Assembly (NCBI RefSeq): GCF_014083865.1
Contig: NZ_JACEFA010000002.1
Span: 208,196-272,195, forward strand
DNA from: Paraliobacillus salinarum
GTDB lineage: Bacteria > Bacillota > Bacilli > Bacillales > Amphibacillaceae
Length of the DNA: 64,000 nt
Direction of reading: 5' to 3'
The notes below the pieces were generated by a model, which made no database searches, was not told the DNA's origin, and was given only the letters and a program-made list of their open reading frames with translations. Below are positions 10,101 through 19,500 of the stretch, piece after piece. Within the stretch, counting starts at the first letter, position 1, and every line of letters begins with the position of its first letter. Both the position numbers and the translations under genes were made by a program.

Positions 10101-10766
10101 TTGACGAAATTTGCTAGTATCAAGATTTAAAGTTAAGTCTATTCTAGGATAGCCGTCTTCTATAATGCTACCTGAATATATGCCATCTAGTTTATAACTT
10201 TTAAGAAAGATATTTGTAGTATGTTTATTTGGACTCAGTATATAATTTGTTGACAAAAAGTTCCTTACTACATTTTGAGAATGAGCTGGATTGCCTGGGA
10301 TGTCAAACCCCATTGTCTTTAGTGGCGTACCATGCCATGTGTTTATATATATTTGTTCTTTTTTTGGAATAAAAAAAGACTGAAAAGTAGAGTTATTAAT
10401 CAAATACTTACTTGTAGTTAAATATTTCAAATATTCTTTTGAATTTCTTTTAACGAAAATAACATTATTATATTTTTTATATTTTTTTATTATCTTGTCT
10501 AAATTAGCGAAGTTGTCTATTGACCATACATGTTTGTATGAGTCAAAATCTTGATGATCTAGAAGATGTGAAAAAATAGCGTATGGACTATCAGTTAAAC
10601 TTTTCCCATCCCGACTTTCATATAGAATAACATCTTCTTGCACCTTATACTTTTCATAATATCTAGTGAATAATATACTCCTTTTATGATTATGTTTTCT
10701 AATAAAATTCATTATTGGTTCAATAATAAATTTTATTTTTCTTTTTAATATTTTTTTAGTTAGCAC
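7179..10766 (-). CDS. Fusion of CDP-glycerol glycerophosphotransferase, GW/SH3-like modules and family-4 glycosyltransferase
   Basis: A 1195-residue multidomain enzyme. Residues about 45-405 are a CDP-glycerol glycerophosphotransferase domain (NTWHGTPLKTMGFD at 142, EDGYPRIDL, LYAPTWKG, ITDYSSIFFDY at 316). Residues about 428-640 look like the N-terminal lobe of a GT-B family-4 glycosyltransferase (YPGGMANNGITSS, LCYMHND, LNSINPDKIL). Residues about 1030-1190 are its C-terminal lobe (FVNMGRLSPEKAQDNL, YILGSGP, SSHYEGQPMVLLEAL). Four GW-like modules (about 655-735, 743-815, 858-930, 940-1012, each ending near GW[ILM]) are inserted between the two lobes. The start is GTG at 10766 with AAAGGGGAG 9 bases upstream. 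It is probably a teichoic acid polymerase that also adds a sugar; that dual role is inferred. Confidence 0.85.
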   Translation of the reverse strand: MLTKKILKRKIKFIIEPIMNFIRKHNHKRSILFTRYYEKYKVQEDVILYESRDGKSLTDSPYAIFSHLLDHQDFDSYKHVWSIDNFANLDKIIKKYKKYNNVIFVKRNSKEYLKYLTTSKYLINNSTFQSFFIPKKEQIYINTWHGTPLKTMGFDIPGNPAHSQNVVRNFLSTNYILSPNKHTTNIFLKSYKLDGIYSGSIIEDGYPRIDLTLNLDTSKFRQEISEYGLKIDANKSTILYAPTWKGKSVNKVSNDIYQIMADIETLNTHLGNEFNVLVKVHPFLYDEAVKHLELKECLIPDYVDTNQLLGLVDLLITDYSSIFFDYLVTDKPIVFYTLDEDEYNEERQKYFKDEELPGPVCLNIKDLIYAIKNKTHKQSQYQINYKSMKEKFVNYDDGNVTKRLVDYLFLNETTNIKVINNLDNKKEKIVLYPGGMANNGITSSVINLLDNIDYTKYDVSCFMKTPKSPEVLNNLNKVNENVRFLFKLGVPSYKLNEVYRDKLIKNRGVFRKAEKKLYPESAYKREVRRLFGNSEFDYGIDFSGYSFFWAKYIISIDAKKKLCYMHNDLLSDSERTVNGKRPHRQNLRGLFSIYNKFDKLVSVSKGTMELNKKNLLQFANEEKFDYILNSINPDKILHLSGENKSEETTSEQSEPIIDYSNYKARSIVKPEQNSKVLRRPICEIDNIICDAIEYEGEEVTIQRKAIVGDKVFYKFKHKNLIIGWMEECNFAILPDSILERKELNKLAIVKWPRNNDIWNKPFKLKRVKKVSNSYDYKDIMVYINEEVKTQHSSYSRIYINQTKIGWIDNSALKTVKEYNTKDSLFSKVDKKLRKSLNHYKHRFFIKNIDNRILREYESNKIAVISNPENYKLWSKPSPHPKAKEIMAAEELLNTNVLIKKTSKTVNGKYHYVIKDEIKGWLNNKAVKYVEEPIELKNEVVKKIGITNVSTIDSFYSDPLSMYEKRKGNISISEGTQVIVTKELTTQFAEYSFVEFEGKEIGWIESEYISIIEILGFEADEKFIPYPTTDNISFVNMGRLSPEKAQDNLIKSFAEIVKKNDKCKLYILGSGPLKADLQKLIIELNLSNNVYLVGQLENPFEFMKKCDCFVLSSHYEGQPMVLLEALTLEMNIIATDIVANRTVLEDGKYGLLVEDSVDGLIEGLNKFIIERNTHNGVFYSNKYNEKAMKTFYKALK

Positions 10767-10891
10767 TTCTAAATACTCCCCTTTATATTTTCCAAAAAAA
10801 ATAATTAAAAATGGTCAAAAGTAAACCAAAGATAATATATTATATCATATTTTATTTTTCCACTTAAGCTAATATTTTATATATTGGTCTT

Positions 10892-12214
10892 TCAATTTAA
10901 TTTTTTAAATTGGATATTTCTCCATGACACATTTCCATTTCTCATCAAATAAGGCCCCAGCTTAATGTATTTACCCTTTTCTGGTGTTATATTAAGCTCT
11001 ATTTTACTCCAAGTATTATTCTTCAGTTCTAATTGATCTACTTTAATATTTTTATACCAATCACAATCTTTTTGCAAATATGTGTCAACTGTATTGAAAG
11101 TTCTAAGAGAAAAAATTAATTTATTACTATCAATTTCTTCTATTTTATCAACTTTTATTTCAAAAGTTAGCTTGAAGGTATACAATCCTTTTGTATCAAT
11201 CTCGATTGGATGTGACCAGATTTGGGCATTCCTATCCTGTTCTAATCCACTCATTGTTACAGATAAAACATTTAAGTCTGGCTGATCCTCTTCCGGTGGC
11301 AATATATCAAAAACATCCTGCCAATACGACCAGTAAAGTTTCCCTTGGCTAAAATCACCATTTTTCAATAATTTTATGTTTGTCTGCTCTGTATTATTAG
11401 AGATAAGATAAGTATTTTTATATTTGTAGAGATCTTTCAAAATAATCATTAATAATTTATGTGTGAAATCCTCATAAAAATCCTGTGTATAATGCACATA
11501 GAAAACTTCCCAAAAATGATTATCTATCGAAGTATATTTTTTATCATAGTTAATAGTTTCAACATACGAATAATTATCTTCAAAGTAATCATAAAACTTA
11601 AATAACATAGCATTAATTTGATCTACATCTATCTTTCTATATTTACCTATTTTACTAATTTTTTTTATTTTGTTTGATTTTGTTTCAATATAATCATCTG
11701 TAAACTCAATTTTATTAAGAATAATTTTAGTGTTTGGAAACTCTAATTTCATTTTCTCCATAAACTTATCTATGGCGCTTTTCCAGATTTTAAAATATTC
11801 ATCGAAATCTTTCTCAGGCTTATATGTCTCACCTAATTCCAAAGTAGAATAAAAAGGAGTTTTTTTAAACAGCCAAGTTTTATTAGTTATATAACTAGTT
11901 CCAATTTTTCTAACTCCAAAATAAACGTCCGGATATAAATCTAATATTAAAAAATCAGGCTGTGAGATACGCATTGAGTTCCATGGGCTTTTCAACAATT
12001 CCGTAATTAATATTTTTTTATTAAAATCATTAATGTCACCCTTGAGTACACTATATGGCTGAAAGGGAATTGAATCTGACATTAATGAAATCATAGACAT
12101 ATGATTTTGTGTAAAGACACATTGATAGTAATCTTTATAATCTTTAATAAAATTAGAATTAAAAGCATCTCGGCTGACACAACTACCTATTACAGCTAGT
12201 TTTATGTTATTCAT
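10892..12214 (-). CDS. DUF6270-type protein with C-terminal carbohydrate-binding-like domain
   Basis: The N terminus reads NNIKLAVIGSCVSRDAFNS, the GSCVSRD motif I associate with the DUF6270 family found in polysaccharide gene clusters; its biochemical role is not established. Residues about 1-280 form this domain. The remainder (from LLKNGDFSQGKLYWSYWQ, about residue 305) resembles a jelly-roll carbohydrate-binding module: a GDFS start, then alternating strands ending in a W-rich segment. There is no signal peptide, so it is probably cytoplasmic. The start ATG at 12214 has AAGGAG upstream. It lies upstream of the fusion glycosyltransferase on the same strand with a 125-bp gap, suggesting a role in the same wall-polymer pathway. 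The family call is from memory of the motif. Confidence 0.6.
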   Translation of the reverse strand: MNNIKLAVIGSCVSRDAFNSNFIKDYKDYYQCVFTQNHMSMISLMSDSIPFQPYSVLKGDINDFNKKILITELLKSPWNSMRISQPDFLILDLYPDVYFGVRKIGTSYITNKTWLFKKTPFYSTLELGETYKPEKDFDEYFKIWKSAIDKFMEKMKLEFPNTKIILNKIEFTDDYIETKSNKIKKISKIGKYRKIDVDQINAMLFKFYDYFEDNYSYVETINYDKKYTSIDNHFWEVFYVHYTQDFYEDFTHKLLMIILKDLYKYKNTYLISNNTEQTNIKLLKNGDFSQGKLYWSYWQDVFDILPPEEDQPDLNVLSVTMSGLEQDRNAQIWSHPIEIDTKGLYTFKLTFEIKVDKIEEIDSNKLIFSLRTFNTVDTYLQKDCDWYKNIKVDQLELKNNTWSKIELNITPEKGKYIKLGPYLMRNGNVSWRNIQFKKLN

Positions 12215-12690
12215 ATTTGATTACTCCTTAGTTTTTATGTAAATATACTAGTTTTAAATAATTCGTTAAAATACATTGGGTTTTGTAGGTTATTCTAATT
12301 TTTTTACTTATTCAGTATAGCAGGATTACAAAATAAAAACATACTAAAATTAGTGGATAGAGGGCTAGACGGGTTACCTTTGCAAACCTTTAAAGGCTGT
12401 GAATGTGAGGCGTGTTCGGATTGATAGTTACTTTTACGGAGTGGTACTTGAGAATTGACACCGCTAAGTAAACAAATGTTACAGCAAATCCTGATTATAA
12501 CCAAAAAAAAGGTTCCGATCATCTTTCTTTAATAATCGAAACCTTCCTTTTTTTTGGAGTTGTTATGTTTTCACTTCAATTTAGAATTACTAAATAGAAT
12601 CATTTTCACTCAGAGGTTTTCATAATAGAATTTGAATATCATAATCCACATTTCTTATATTATCTATGCCGCTCATGAAGCATATAGGGT
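12215..12690 (-). other. Gene-free interval between csaB and the DUF6270 gene
   Basis: About 475 bp with no convincing gene. It holds a strong terminator at 12503-12555 and, at 12325-12500, a stretch whose plus-strand translation gives short broken pieces (for example LVDRGLDGLPLQTF) that may be the remains of an inactivated gene. I could not identify its family. Confidence 0.4.
12503..12555 (-). terminator. Terminator downstream of csaB, possibly bidirectional
   Basis: AAGGTTCCGAT (from 12509) and ATCGAAACCTT (to 12545) form an 11-bp stem with one mismatch. Runs of eight A on the left and eight T on the right give T-tracts on both strands, so it could stop transcription from either side. 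Only csaB on the minus strand obviously needs it. Confidence 0.75.
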
Positions 12691-13776
12691 TCAATCCTTT
12701 TTCATCTTAGCAAACAAACTTAAAGCCTTTCTAGATGTTTCAAACGCTTCTTTCTGATAATGGATTAATTTATTATGTATCCTATTTTTCTCATTAGCTT
12801 CTTCTGAAAAGCTTTCCTCAATTATATCGACTAATGAGTTACTATCCCAATTCTCTTGCGTAACATTACCGGCAACAGGTTGTTCAAAGATAGATGCAAA
12901 TGAGTCTACCTTTGGATCATAGGATAATGCAACAAATGGTGTTCTTGTAATTACAGAAAATATAAGAGAATGTAATCTCATCCCCAATAGGATCCGCGAT
13001 TGTCCAATAAGGGTAATTTTGTCTTCAATGCTTGCATCATGTGGCGCTATGATACTTCTTTCGGTCATCATATTCGCAACTTCTTCTGATGCTTTATTAT
13101 CAACTTCTCCATGCATAGGGAGAAAAACAATTTCAAAACCTTTTTGAGCTAGTATATCTAAACTAGCTGCAATTTTTTGTTTGTAAGGTACATCAGAGGG
13201 CCATTCTCTTACACTTACAGCAACCGATTTCTTGTTCTTTTCTTGTAATTTCCAATCCGTCTTAAATGTTGTTACATCTAGACCTAATACAGCATCCGGA
13301 ACAATATCAATTGATTTGTTAACACCGATCGTTTCTAACAATTTTTTAGAATCATTATCCCTCACCGTGACAGAATCCATTTTATTCAAAGTATATTTGG
13401 TTATCAACTTGCTTACAGGGTGACTGATTGGACCTATACCTTGAGCATATATAAAAACAGGTTTCTTGCAACGTTTCGCTAAATGCATAATTAAAGTGTA
13501 ATAAGGAATTGATTTTAAACTTGTTTGATCTTGTAAAAGGCTTCCCCCACCACTAATTAATCCATCTGAATCCTTAAGTACATGGATAACCTCTTTTATT
13601 TTCCAACGATTAACAGCATCAACGCCATATGTTTTGCTTGTTGAGCTAGGATCATTTGAGAGAACAGTAATTTTTATGTCATGTTGTAATTCTTTTAAGG
13701 ATTGAATAATGGAAAATAATATAGCTTCATCTCCAACATTTTCAAATCCATAGTAACCAGATAATACGATGTGCAT
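12691..13776 (-). CDS. csaB: Polysaccharide pyruvyl transferase
   Basis: CsaB adds a pyruvyl ketal to secondary cell wall polysaccharide; that modification is the ligand recognised by SLH domains. The protein of 361 residues starts MHIVLSGYYGFENVGDEAIL, the hallmark N terminus of the family, and contains SGGGSLLQDQTS, IYAQGIGPI, DNDSKKLL and GMRLHSLIFS. The ATG at 13776 has GGGGTGAG just upstream; an in-frame start at 13821 would run into the preceding gene. It follows the DUF5693 gene by 5 bp, so the two are co-transcribed. Five SLH proteins in the same window make the functional link strong. Confidence 0.92.
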   Translation of the reverse strand: MHIVLSGYYGFENVGDEAILFSIIQSLKELQHDIKITVLSNDPSSTSKTYGVDAVNRWKIKEVIHVLKDSDGLISGGGSLLQDQTSLKSIPYYTLIMHLAKRCKKPVFIYAQGIGPISHPVSKLITKYTLNKMDSVTVRDNDSKKLLETIGVNKSIDIVPDAVLGLDVTTFKTDWKLQEKNKKSVAVSVREWPSDVPYKQKIAASLDILAQKGFEIVFLPMHGEVDNKASEEVANMMTERSIIAPHDASIEDKITLIGQSRILLGMRLHSLIFSVITRTPFVALSYDPKVDSFASIFEQPVAGNVTQENWDSNSLVDIIEESFSEEANEKNRIHNKLIHYQKEAFETSRKALSLFAKMKKD

Positions 13777-13781
13777 TATTC

Positions 13782-15710
13782 TCACCCCGCTTTCAACGCT
13801 TTTGTAATCGTACGATAGCAAATGTTAAACAAGTAAATTAAAAGCAATCCGATAAGGTAACCGAATACTACACCATATATTGTACGTAATATCGAAACAT
13901 AGATCGGAATATGAAGATGTGTAAAAGTATTCATAATTGATAAGAAACCAATTGTTGCTGGGATTAATAGAAATCTGCCCCACTTCCGATTAATCCACAT
14001 AACATGTAAAGCCAATATAAAGATAGGAAAACCAATTAAAAATTCTTTCGTTCTTGGTCTTGTATATAATAGCTCTTCTAACTTTTGGCGTATGATTATT
14101 TCTATTGATAATACGTCCGCAGCATTTCCTGAACGATCAACATAATAATAAAAAACAAATCCGACTAATCCAATAATGATCAAATGCCAATATTTAACGT
14201 TGAATGCCTTTAGAAAATGTATTGTTCTTCTAATACATTCTCCCATAAAGTCTCCTTTATACTTGTAATAAATTGTAGATATTTCATTCCACATTACAAA
14301 AATGGTAACAAAGATTATCGGAATAATATAAACTAATTTTACGCCTCTAAAGGATTCGAACCCTGTAATGAATGCATTGCCGTTTAACAAGCCTATTACA
14401 ATGGTGATACCAACTAAACTAATCGCAAGTGCTTTTAAATATTGTATGCTAATTGACTTAATATTAGCGCTTGGTTTACCTGTAGAAATTACCGCATAAA
14501 TAGGTGTAATTATCGCAATAATTAATGCAAATGCTTGTAACAAAATTAGTTTTTGGGATAACAAATAAAGTGCAGCTAATGCAATCATAAATATAAGAGT
14601 AATTATTCTTAATTTATCATTTTTCATAATTTTTGAAGCTAAGAAAGCAAACAAAACCCCTGCTAATAATGTGACTATTTGCGTAAATAATGTAAAGTCT
14701 ACTTTTTTAAAGGCTGTTGCATCGCCTGCAATAAACTGATCAGGCATTTGGTTCATCACTGCACTTAAATATTCTTTTGAAATATCTAAACTTTCCAAAG
14801 GATCTTCCACAATAGGGATATGAAAGAAAATAGAACGAATATTACGCTCTTTAACTGCTCTTACAGATTTATCAACGCTAACTTCTATTGATTCTTCGTC
14901 TAAGCGTAGACTATGTAATCTTATAAAGTCATAATCTACATTTCGAGCAATCGTGGTCAGTCCATGTTGATTTGCAAATTCAATATTATAAAAAACAATT
15001 TCTGCTTGAGATAGTTTGTCTGATAACTCTTTAATTTCTTTTATATTTGGTGATCCTAATACTTCTTCTCCTGAAAATAATACATTAGAAGAGTTACCAT
15101 CTTTTTGCTTAATAATATCATTTACTATCGCTTTATTTACATTGTGTTCTTCTGTATTCTCTACTCTAAATATATAAGACAAATCGTGCCTTTTTAATTG
15201 ATCTAACACAAGTTGGTCATACCCTAAATAAGTGTGTAATTTCGATTCCTCTGTATCAACCAGATCATCCGCAATAAAATATAATATTTCATTACCTACA
15301 GTTACCTCGCTTGGATCAAAATGTTCCTTTATCTTATTGTTATAATAAGAATTTTCCGGAATAGTTGTAAAGAACCCACTGTTTTCAGGTAACCGATCAT
15401 CATCAGCAGTAAATCTTACAATTTCTTTTAAGTAATTTTTTGAGTAAATATCAATAATGTCTTGTTGCTCCCAATCACTTAATGTACTCTGGTTTAGAGA
15501 TACCGTTGTTAATCCAGCTTCCTCTAAAGTATCTAATGCGGTATCCATTGTTAACGTTTTGTTCAAGGTAAGTTCCTGTATTTCTTCATAGGGTGTGACT
15601 AATTCGTATGTATTATTATCTACCTCAGCATCCCATCTTTGAAATATACCGGGCAAAGCAGCAATAACTAATATAACAATGGAGATCCATAGATATTTGC
15701 GTTTGATCAA
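13782..15710 (-). CDS. DUF5693 family polytopic membrane protein, csaB partner
   Basis: A 642-residue membrane protein that I recognise as the DUF5693 family commonly found next to csaB. The chosen start is TTG at 15710 (MIKRKYLWISI) with GAAAGGAAG 9 bases upstream; a TTG at 15743 would add 11 residues but has poorer spacing. One N-terminal membrane span is followed by an extracellular region of about 310 residues and then by about nine hydrophobic spans to the C terminus. Function is not established. Its position and coupling suggest a role in making, exporting or pyruvylating the polymer that anchors SLH proteins; this is inference from context. Confidence 0.75.
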   Translation of the reverse strand: MIKRKYLWISIVILVIAALPGIFQRWDAEVDNNTYELVTPYEEIQELTLNKTLTMDTALDTLEEAGLTTVSLNQSTLSDWEQQDIIDIYSKNYLKEIVRFTADDDRLPENSGFFTTIPENSYYNNKIKEHFDPSEVTVGNEILYFIADDLVDTEESKLHTYLGYDQLVLDQLKRHDLSYIFRVENTEEHNVNKAIVNDIIKQKDGNSSNVLFSGEEVLGSPNIKEIKELSDKLSQAEIVFYNIEFANQHGLTTIARNVDYDFIRLHSLRLDEESIEVSVDKSVRAVKERNIRSIFFHIPIVEDPLESLDISKEYLSAVMNQMPDQFIAGDATAFKKVDFTLFTQIVTLLAGVLFAFLASKIMKNDKLRIITLIFMIALAALYLLSQKLILLQAFALIIAIITPIYAVISTGKPSANIKSISIQYLKALAISLVGITIVIGLLNGNAFITGFESFRGVKLVYIIPIIFVTIFVMWNEISTIYYKYKGDFMGECIRRTIHFLKAFNVKYWHLIIIGLVGFVFYYYVDRSGNAADVLSIEIIIRQKLEELLYTRPRTKEFLIGFPIFILALHVMWINRKWGRFLLIPATIGFLSIMNTFTHLHIPIYVSILRTIYGVVFGYLIGLLLIYLFNICYRTITKALKAG

Positions 15711-16519
15711 GATTTGATACTTCCTTTCTATATGTACAGTCAAAATCCTTTTTAATACTTTCCATAAAACAAGAAACCTGATAATAATATAACATAAAAA
15801 AATGAAGATACGACAAATTCATATAAATTTAACAGTATTCTTACATTGTAATTGACATTTTACTACAGATTGTTTTTTATAGCATATCCAGTTATTTTCC
15901 TTATACTCCTTTGTATTTACCCATCTGTTGGTTGACCTTCCAAAAACTCTGTTTATACATAAGTAACATACTTGCATGAGAATACTTATTAAAATCATAA
16001 AGTATTGTAGCAATTCCCCACGCTTATTGACAACATCTGCTATATCACATATAATTTGTATTGAACTGAGGTTGGATGACCAACGTCTAACAAAATGAAA
16101 GCGCAATCATAAAATAATAGTTTTTGACTAAATTCAGTTCTCTTTATCTCCCTACCATGAAAATATAGCGATGAGCTTTGCTATAAACCACACGATTAAT
16201 ATTCTATTACATAAAAACAAATATCGTTATTGCCTCCATTGTCACTTATAGTTTCTAAAAAAATAATTAATAGTTAAATTAAATCAATCCTTTTATTTCA
16301 ATACATATAATTCTTGCTTTACTTGTATTATGTATTTATTTGATAGTTTATAAGATTTATTTATCAATAATTTACTCTTTTCATAATGGCTTAAAGGGGG
16401 TGATAAAACCGATCGGCATGTAGGTTGTATCGTTTCTTTATAAAATCATAGATTAGGTTAAATAATGAAATCTATTCTTATTTTTATAAAGAAAAAAATA
16501 CGAGAAGGGAGTTAAGTAA
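15711..16519. other. 809-bp divergent intergenic region
   Basis: It separates the csaB operon (minus) from the nuclease gene (plus) and must hold both promoters. I saw no RNA gene, repeat or clear consensus promoter. A GGGGGTG motif near 16396 resembles a ribosome binding site, but the ATG after it is immediately followed by TAG. The nuclease leader directly upstream of 16520 has GAAGGGAG. Confidence 0.4.
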
Positions 16520-19500
16520 ATGCGAATGAAAGCAAGACAAAAACATTATAGTATCATGTTAATTTTTGTTCTATTGTTAAGTGCATTCACCCCAGCCGTA
16601 GCACCTATGAACGCAAATGCAGCAACTACTGATCAAACCATATCAGTAGCAGATGCAATTAATCTTAATAATGATGGAAGTCAACAGTCTGTTCAGGGTT
16701 ATATTGTGGGGTTTGTAGACAGTGGTAACGTTTCAAATAATCCTACTGATTTTGCAAATGATTATAATGTAGCTATAGCAGACAATAAAGAGGTTACAGA
16801 TAAAAGTCAGATGCTATTTGTTAAAGTGGAGAGTCAGTACCGAGGTGAGTTTGGCTTACAAACGAACCCTGACAACTTAGGAAAAGAGGTTATTGTTGAC
16901 GGTACAATGACAGCGTACCATGGCCATAATGGTTTAAAAGATGCTACTTCAATGAAGTTTACATCTGAGAAACCTTCTGAACCATTAGAGTTAAAAACAA
17001 TTACTGATGCTCGTGCACAAGGTACTGGAGAAGTTAAAACAAAAGGTATAGTGACTGGAATATTAAAGAATAATCTTTTCATTCAAGATGAAAATGCAGC
17101 AATTGCAATTTATCCAGTTATACCAGATGTTAATTTAGGCGATGAAATTACTGTTACAGGTAGCTTAGGTGAACATAATGGTTTATTACAATTGCAAGGT
17201 GTTACTGTAGACGCTAAGAATACTGAGACAACAGTGCCTAATCCTATAACACTAGAGGGTAGCCAACTAAAAGATCATGAGTCGGAGTTAGCACTTGTTG
17301 AAAACGTTTCAATAGTTAGTGTTTATGATGGTGGAAATTGGGCTAATTATACAGTAAAGGATGCTTCAGGTACTGAGTTCATTGTTCGTGACGAAACGAA
17401 TAGTCTTAATTTAAATGTTGGACAAAGCTACAGTAGTATTGCTGGAATGATAACTCAATATAAAGGCGAATTCCAAATTACACCTAGAACAAAGGCTGAT
17501 ATTATTGCTGATAGTTCTGTTGTTCAAGCAGTAGTAGCAACACCAAATAGCGGGAAAGTACCTGCTGGACAAGAGGTTGCACTTAAGACATCAACTGCTG
17601 ATGCAACAATTTACTATACGACAGATGGATCTGATCCTGTAGAAAACGGGAAGCTTTACGAGGGTGCAATAACTGTTGATAGCGAAATGTCGATTAAAGC
17701 TTATGCCAAAAAAGACGGTTTAAAAAATAGTGAGGTTGCAACATTTGCTTACACAGTTTATGACCCACAAGAAGGCATTCAGATACACGATATCCAAGGT
17801 GAAAGCCACCATTCTTCTATGGTCGGTGATATTGTAGAGAATGTAGAAGGTATTGTTACTTATGTATTTGATATTAGAGGTAGTCACTACTTCAATATGC
17901 AATTACCAGAAGCAGATCAAGATAACAACCCTAAAACATCAGAAGGGATTGTTGTTTATACAGGAAAGCAAGAAGATGTAAAAGTTGGGGATAAAGTAGA
18001 GGTAACAGGAAAAGTCGATGAGTACTATATTGATGGATATAGTAGCAAAGCAGAGACTGATTTACCTATTACTCAGATCAATGCGCGAGACGATAAAGGT
18101 GGAATCATTTCAGTAGTTGAAAGTGGTGTTGCATTACCTGAGGTTATTGAAATTAAATCAAGTGATATTCCATCTAAAATAAGTGGTGAACAAGGATTTA
18201 ACGTATTCGAACCTGAAAACTTTTCTATTGACTATTGGGAAAGTATGGAGGCTATGCGTGTTGAAGTTCTAGCATCACGTGCGATTGCTCCACAAGAACA
18301 CGGTGACCTAGTTGTAGTTACTAATGAATTTGAGACAGCGTATGAGACTATCAATGGTGGTATTCTTTTAACCGAAGAAGGACCTAACGCTCAATCTATA
18401 CAATTCAAACTACAACCAAACAGTCCAGCTAGAGATTTCGCAGTAAAAACAGGAGATCTTTTTGTAGATCCGTTATCAGGTGTTGTTATGTACGGTTATG
18501 GAAACTACAAAGTATACACTGATCTTAGTGATGCGGAAAAAGCTTTCAAGGAAGGTTCAACCAAACCAGAAAAGACTGACATTGTTAAAGCAGAAGACGA
18601 ACTAACTGTTGCATCTTACAACGTTGAGAACTTCTCCAATAATACAAGTCAAACATCTGAGCAAAAGGCTCAAAATATTGCTAGAGCGTTTGTAGAAGAT
18701 ATGAACAGTCCTGATATTATCGGTGTTGTTGAAGTACAAGATAACAACGGTCAAGATGAAGGACCTGATAATGCAGATGCTTCTGAAAGTTATCAACGTT
18801 TAATTGAAGATATTGAAGGTAGAGGCGGACCTACTTACGCCTACGCAAACATTAATCCTGAATATAATCAAGATGGAGGCGCACCAGGTGGTAACATTCG
18901 TGTAGGATACTTATATAACCCAGATCGCGTATCTTTAACTGATGCAGAGCATGGTACAGCGACAGATGCAGTAGGCTATGAAGATGGTAAACTAACTTTT
19001 AACCCTGGACGTATCTCTCCAAATAAAGAAATAATGGATGGTACAAGAAAGCCTTTAGCAGCTCAATTTGAATTCCAAGGAGAAAGTGTTGTTGTTGTAA
19101 ACGCACACTTAAATTCCAAACGAGGAGACGATCCATTCTATGGACAAAATCAGCCTCCTAACTTCGGAAGTCGCGTGGAACGAATTGAATTGGCTAAGCT
19201 AATTAATACTTTCGTGAGTGATGTTATCGATAAAAACCCTGATGAGAATGTAGTTGTTGTTGGAGATATGAACGATTACGAATTCTCAGAGCCGTTACAA
19301 GTTCTTGCAGGAGATGAATTAACAAACAAAGTATTTGATGTCCCTACTAGCGAACGATACACTTATGTATATCAAGGAAACTCACATGTGTTTGATCAAG
19401 CACTGGTATCAAATAACATTGCTAATGATACCGAAATTGATATCATTCATGTAAATGCTGATTTCACTGATATGCACGGTCGTGCAAGTGACCATGATCC

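Noticed and set aside
12304..12522. A 72-codon open frame on the minus strand after csaB
   Set aside because: No ribosome binding site, it ends inside a terminator, and the composition is not protein-like. The opposite strand gives only short broken pieces, so at most a decayed relic.
15819..16106. A 95-codon minus-strand frame in the intergenic region upstream of DUF5693
   Set aside because: No ribosome binding site, cysteine-rich and low-complexity translation, no family resemblance.
16390..16425. Ribosome-binding-site-like GGGGGTG with a nearby ATG
   Set aside because: The ATG is followed at once by TAG, and the GTG frame gives only seven codons.
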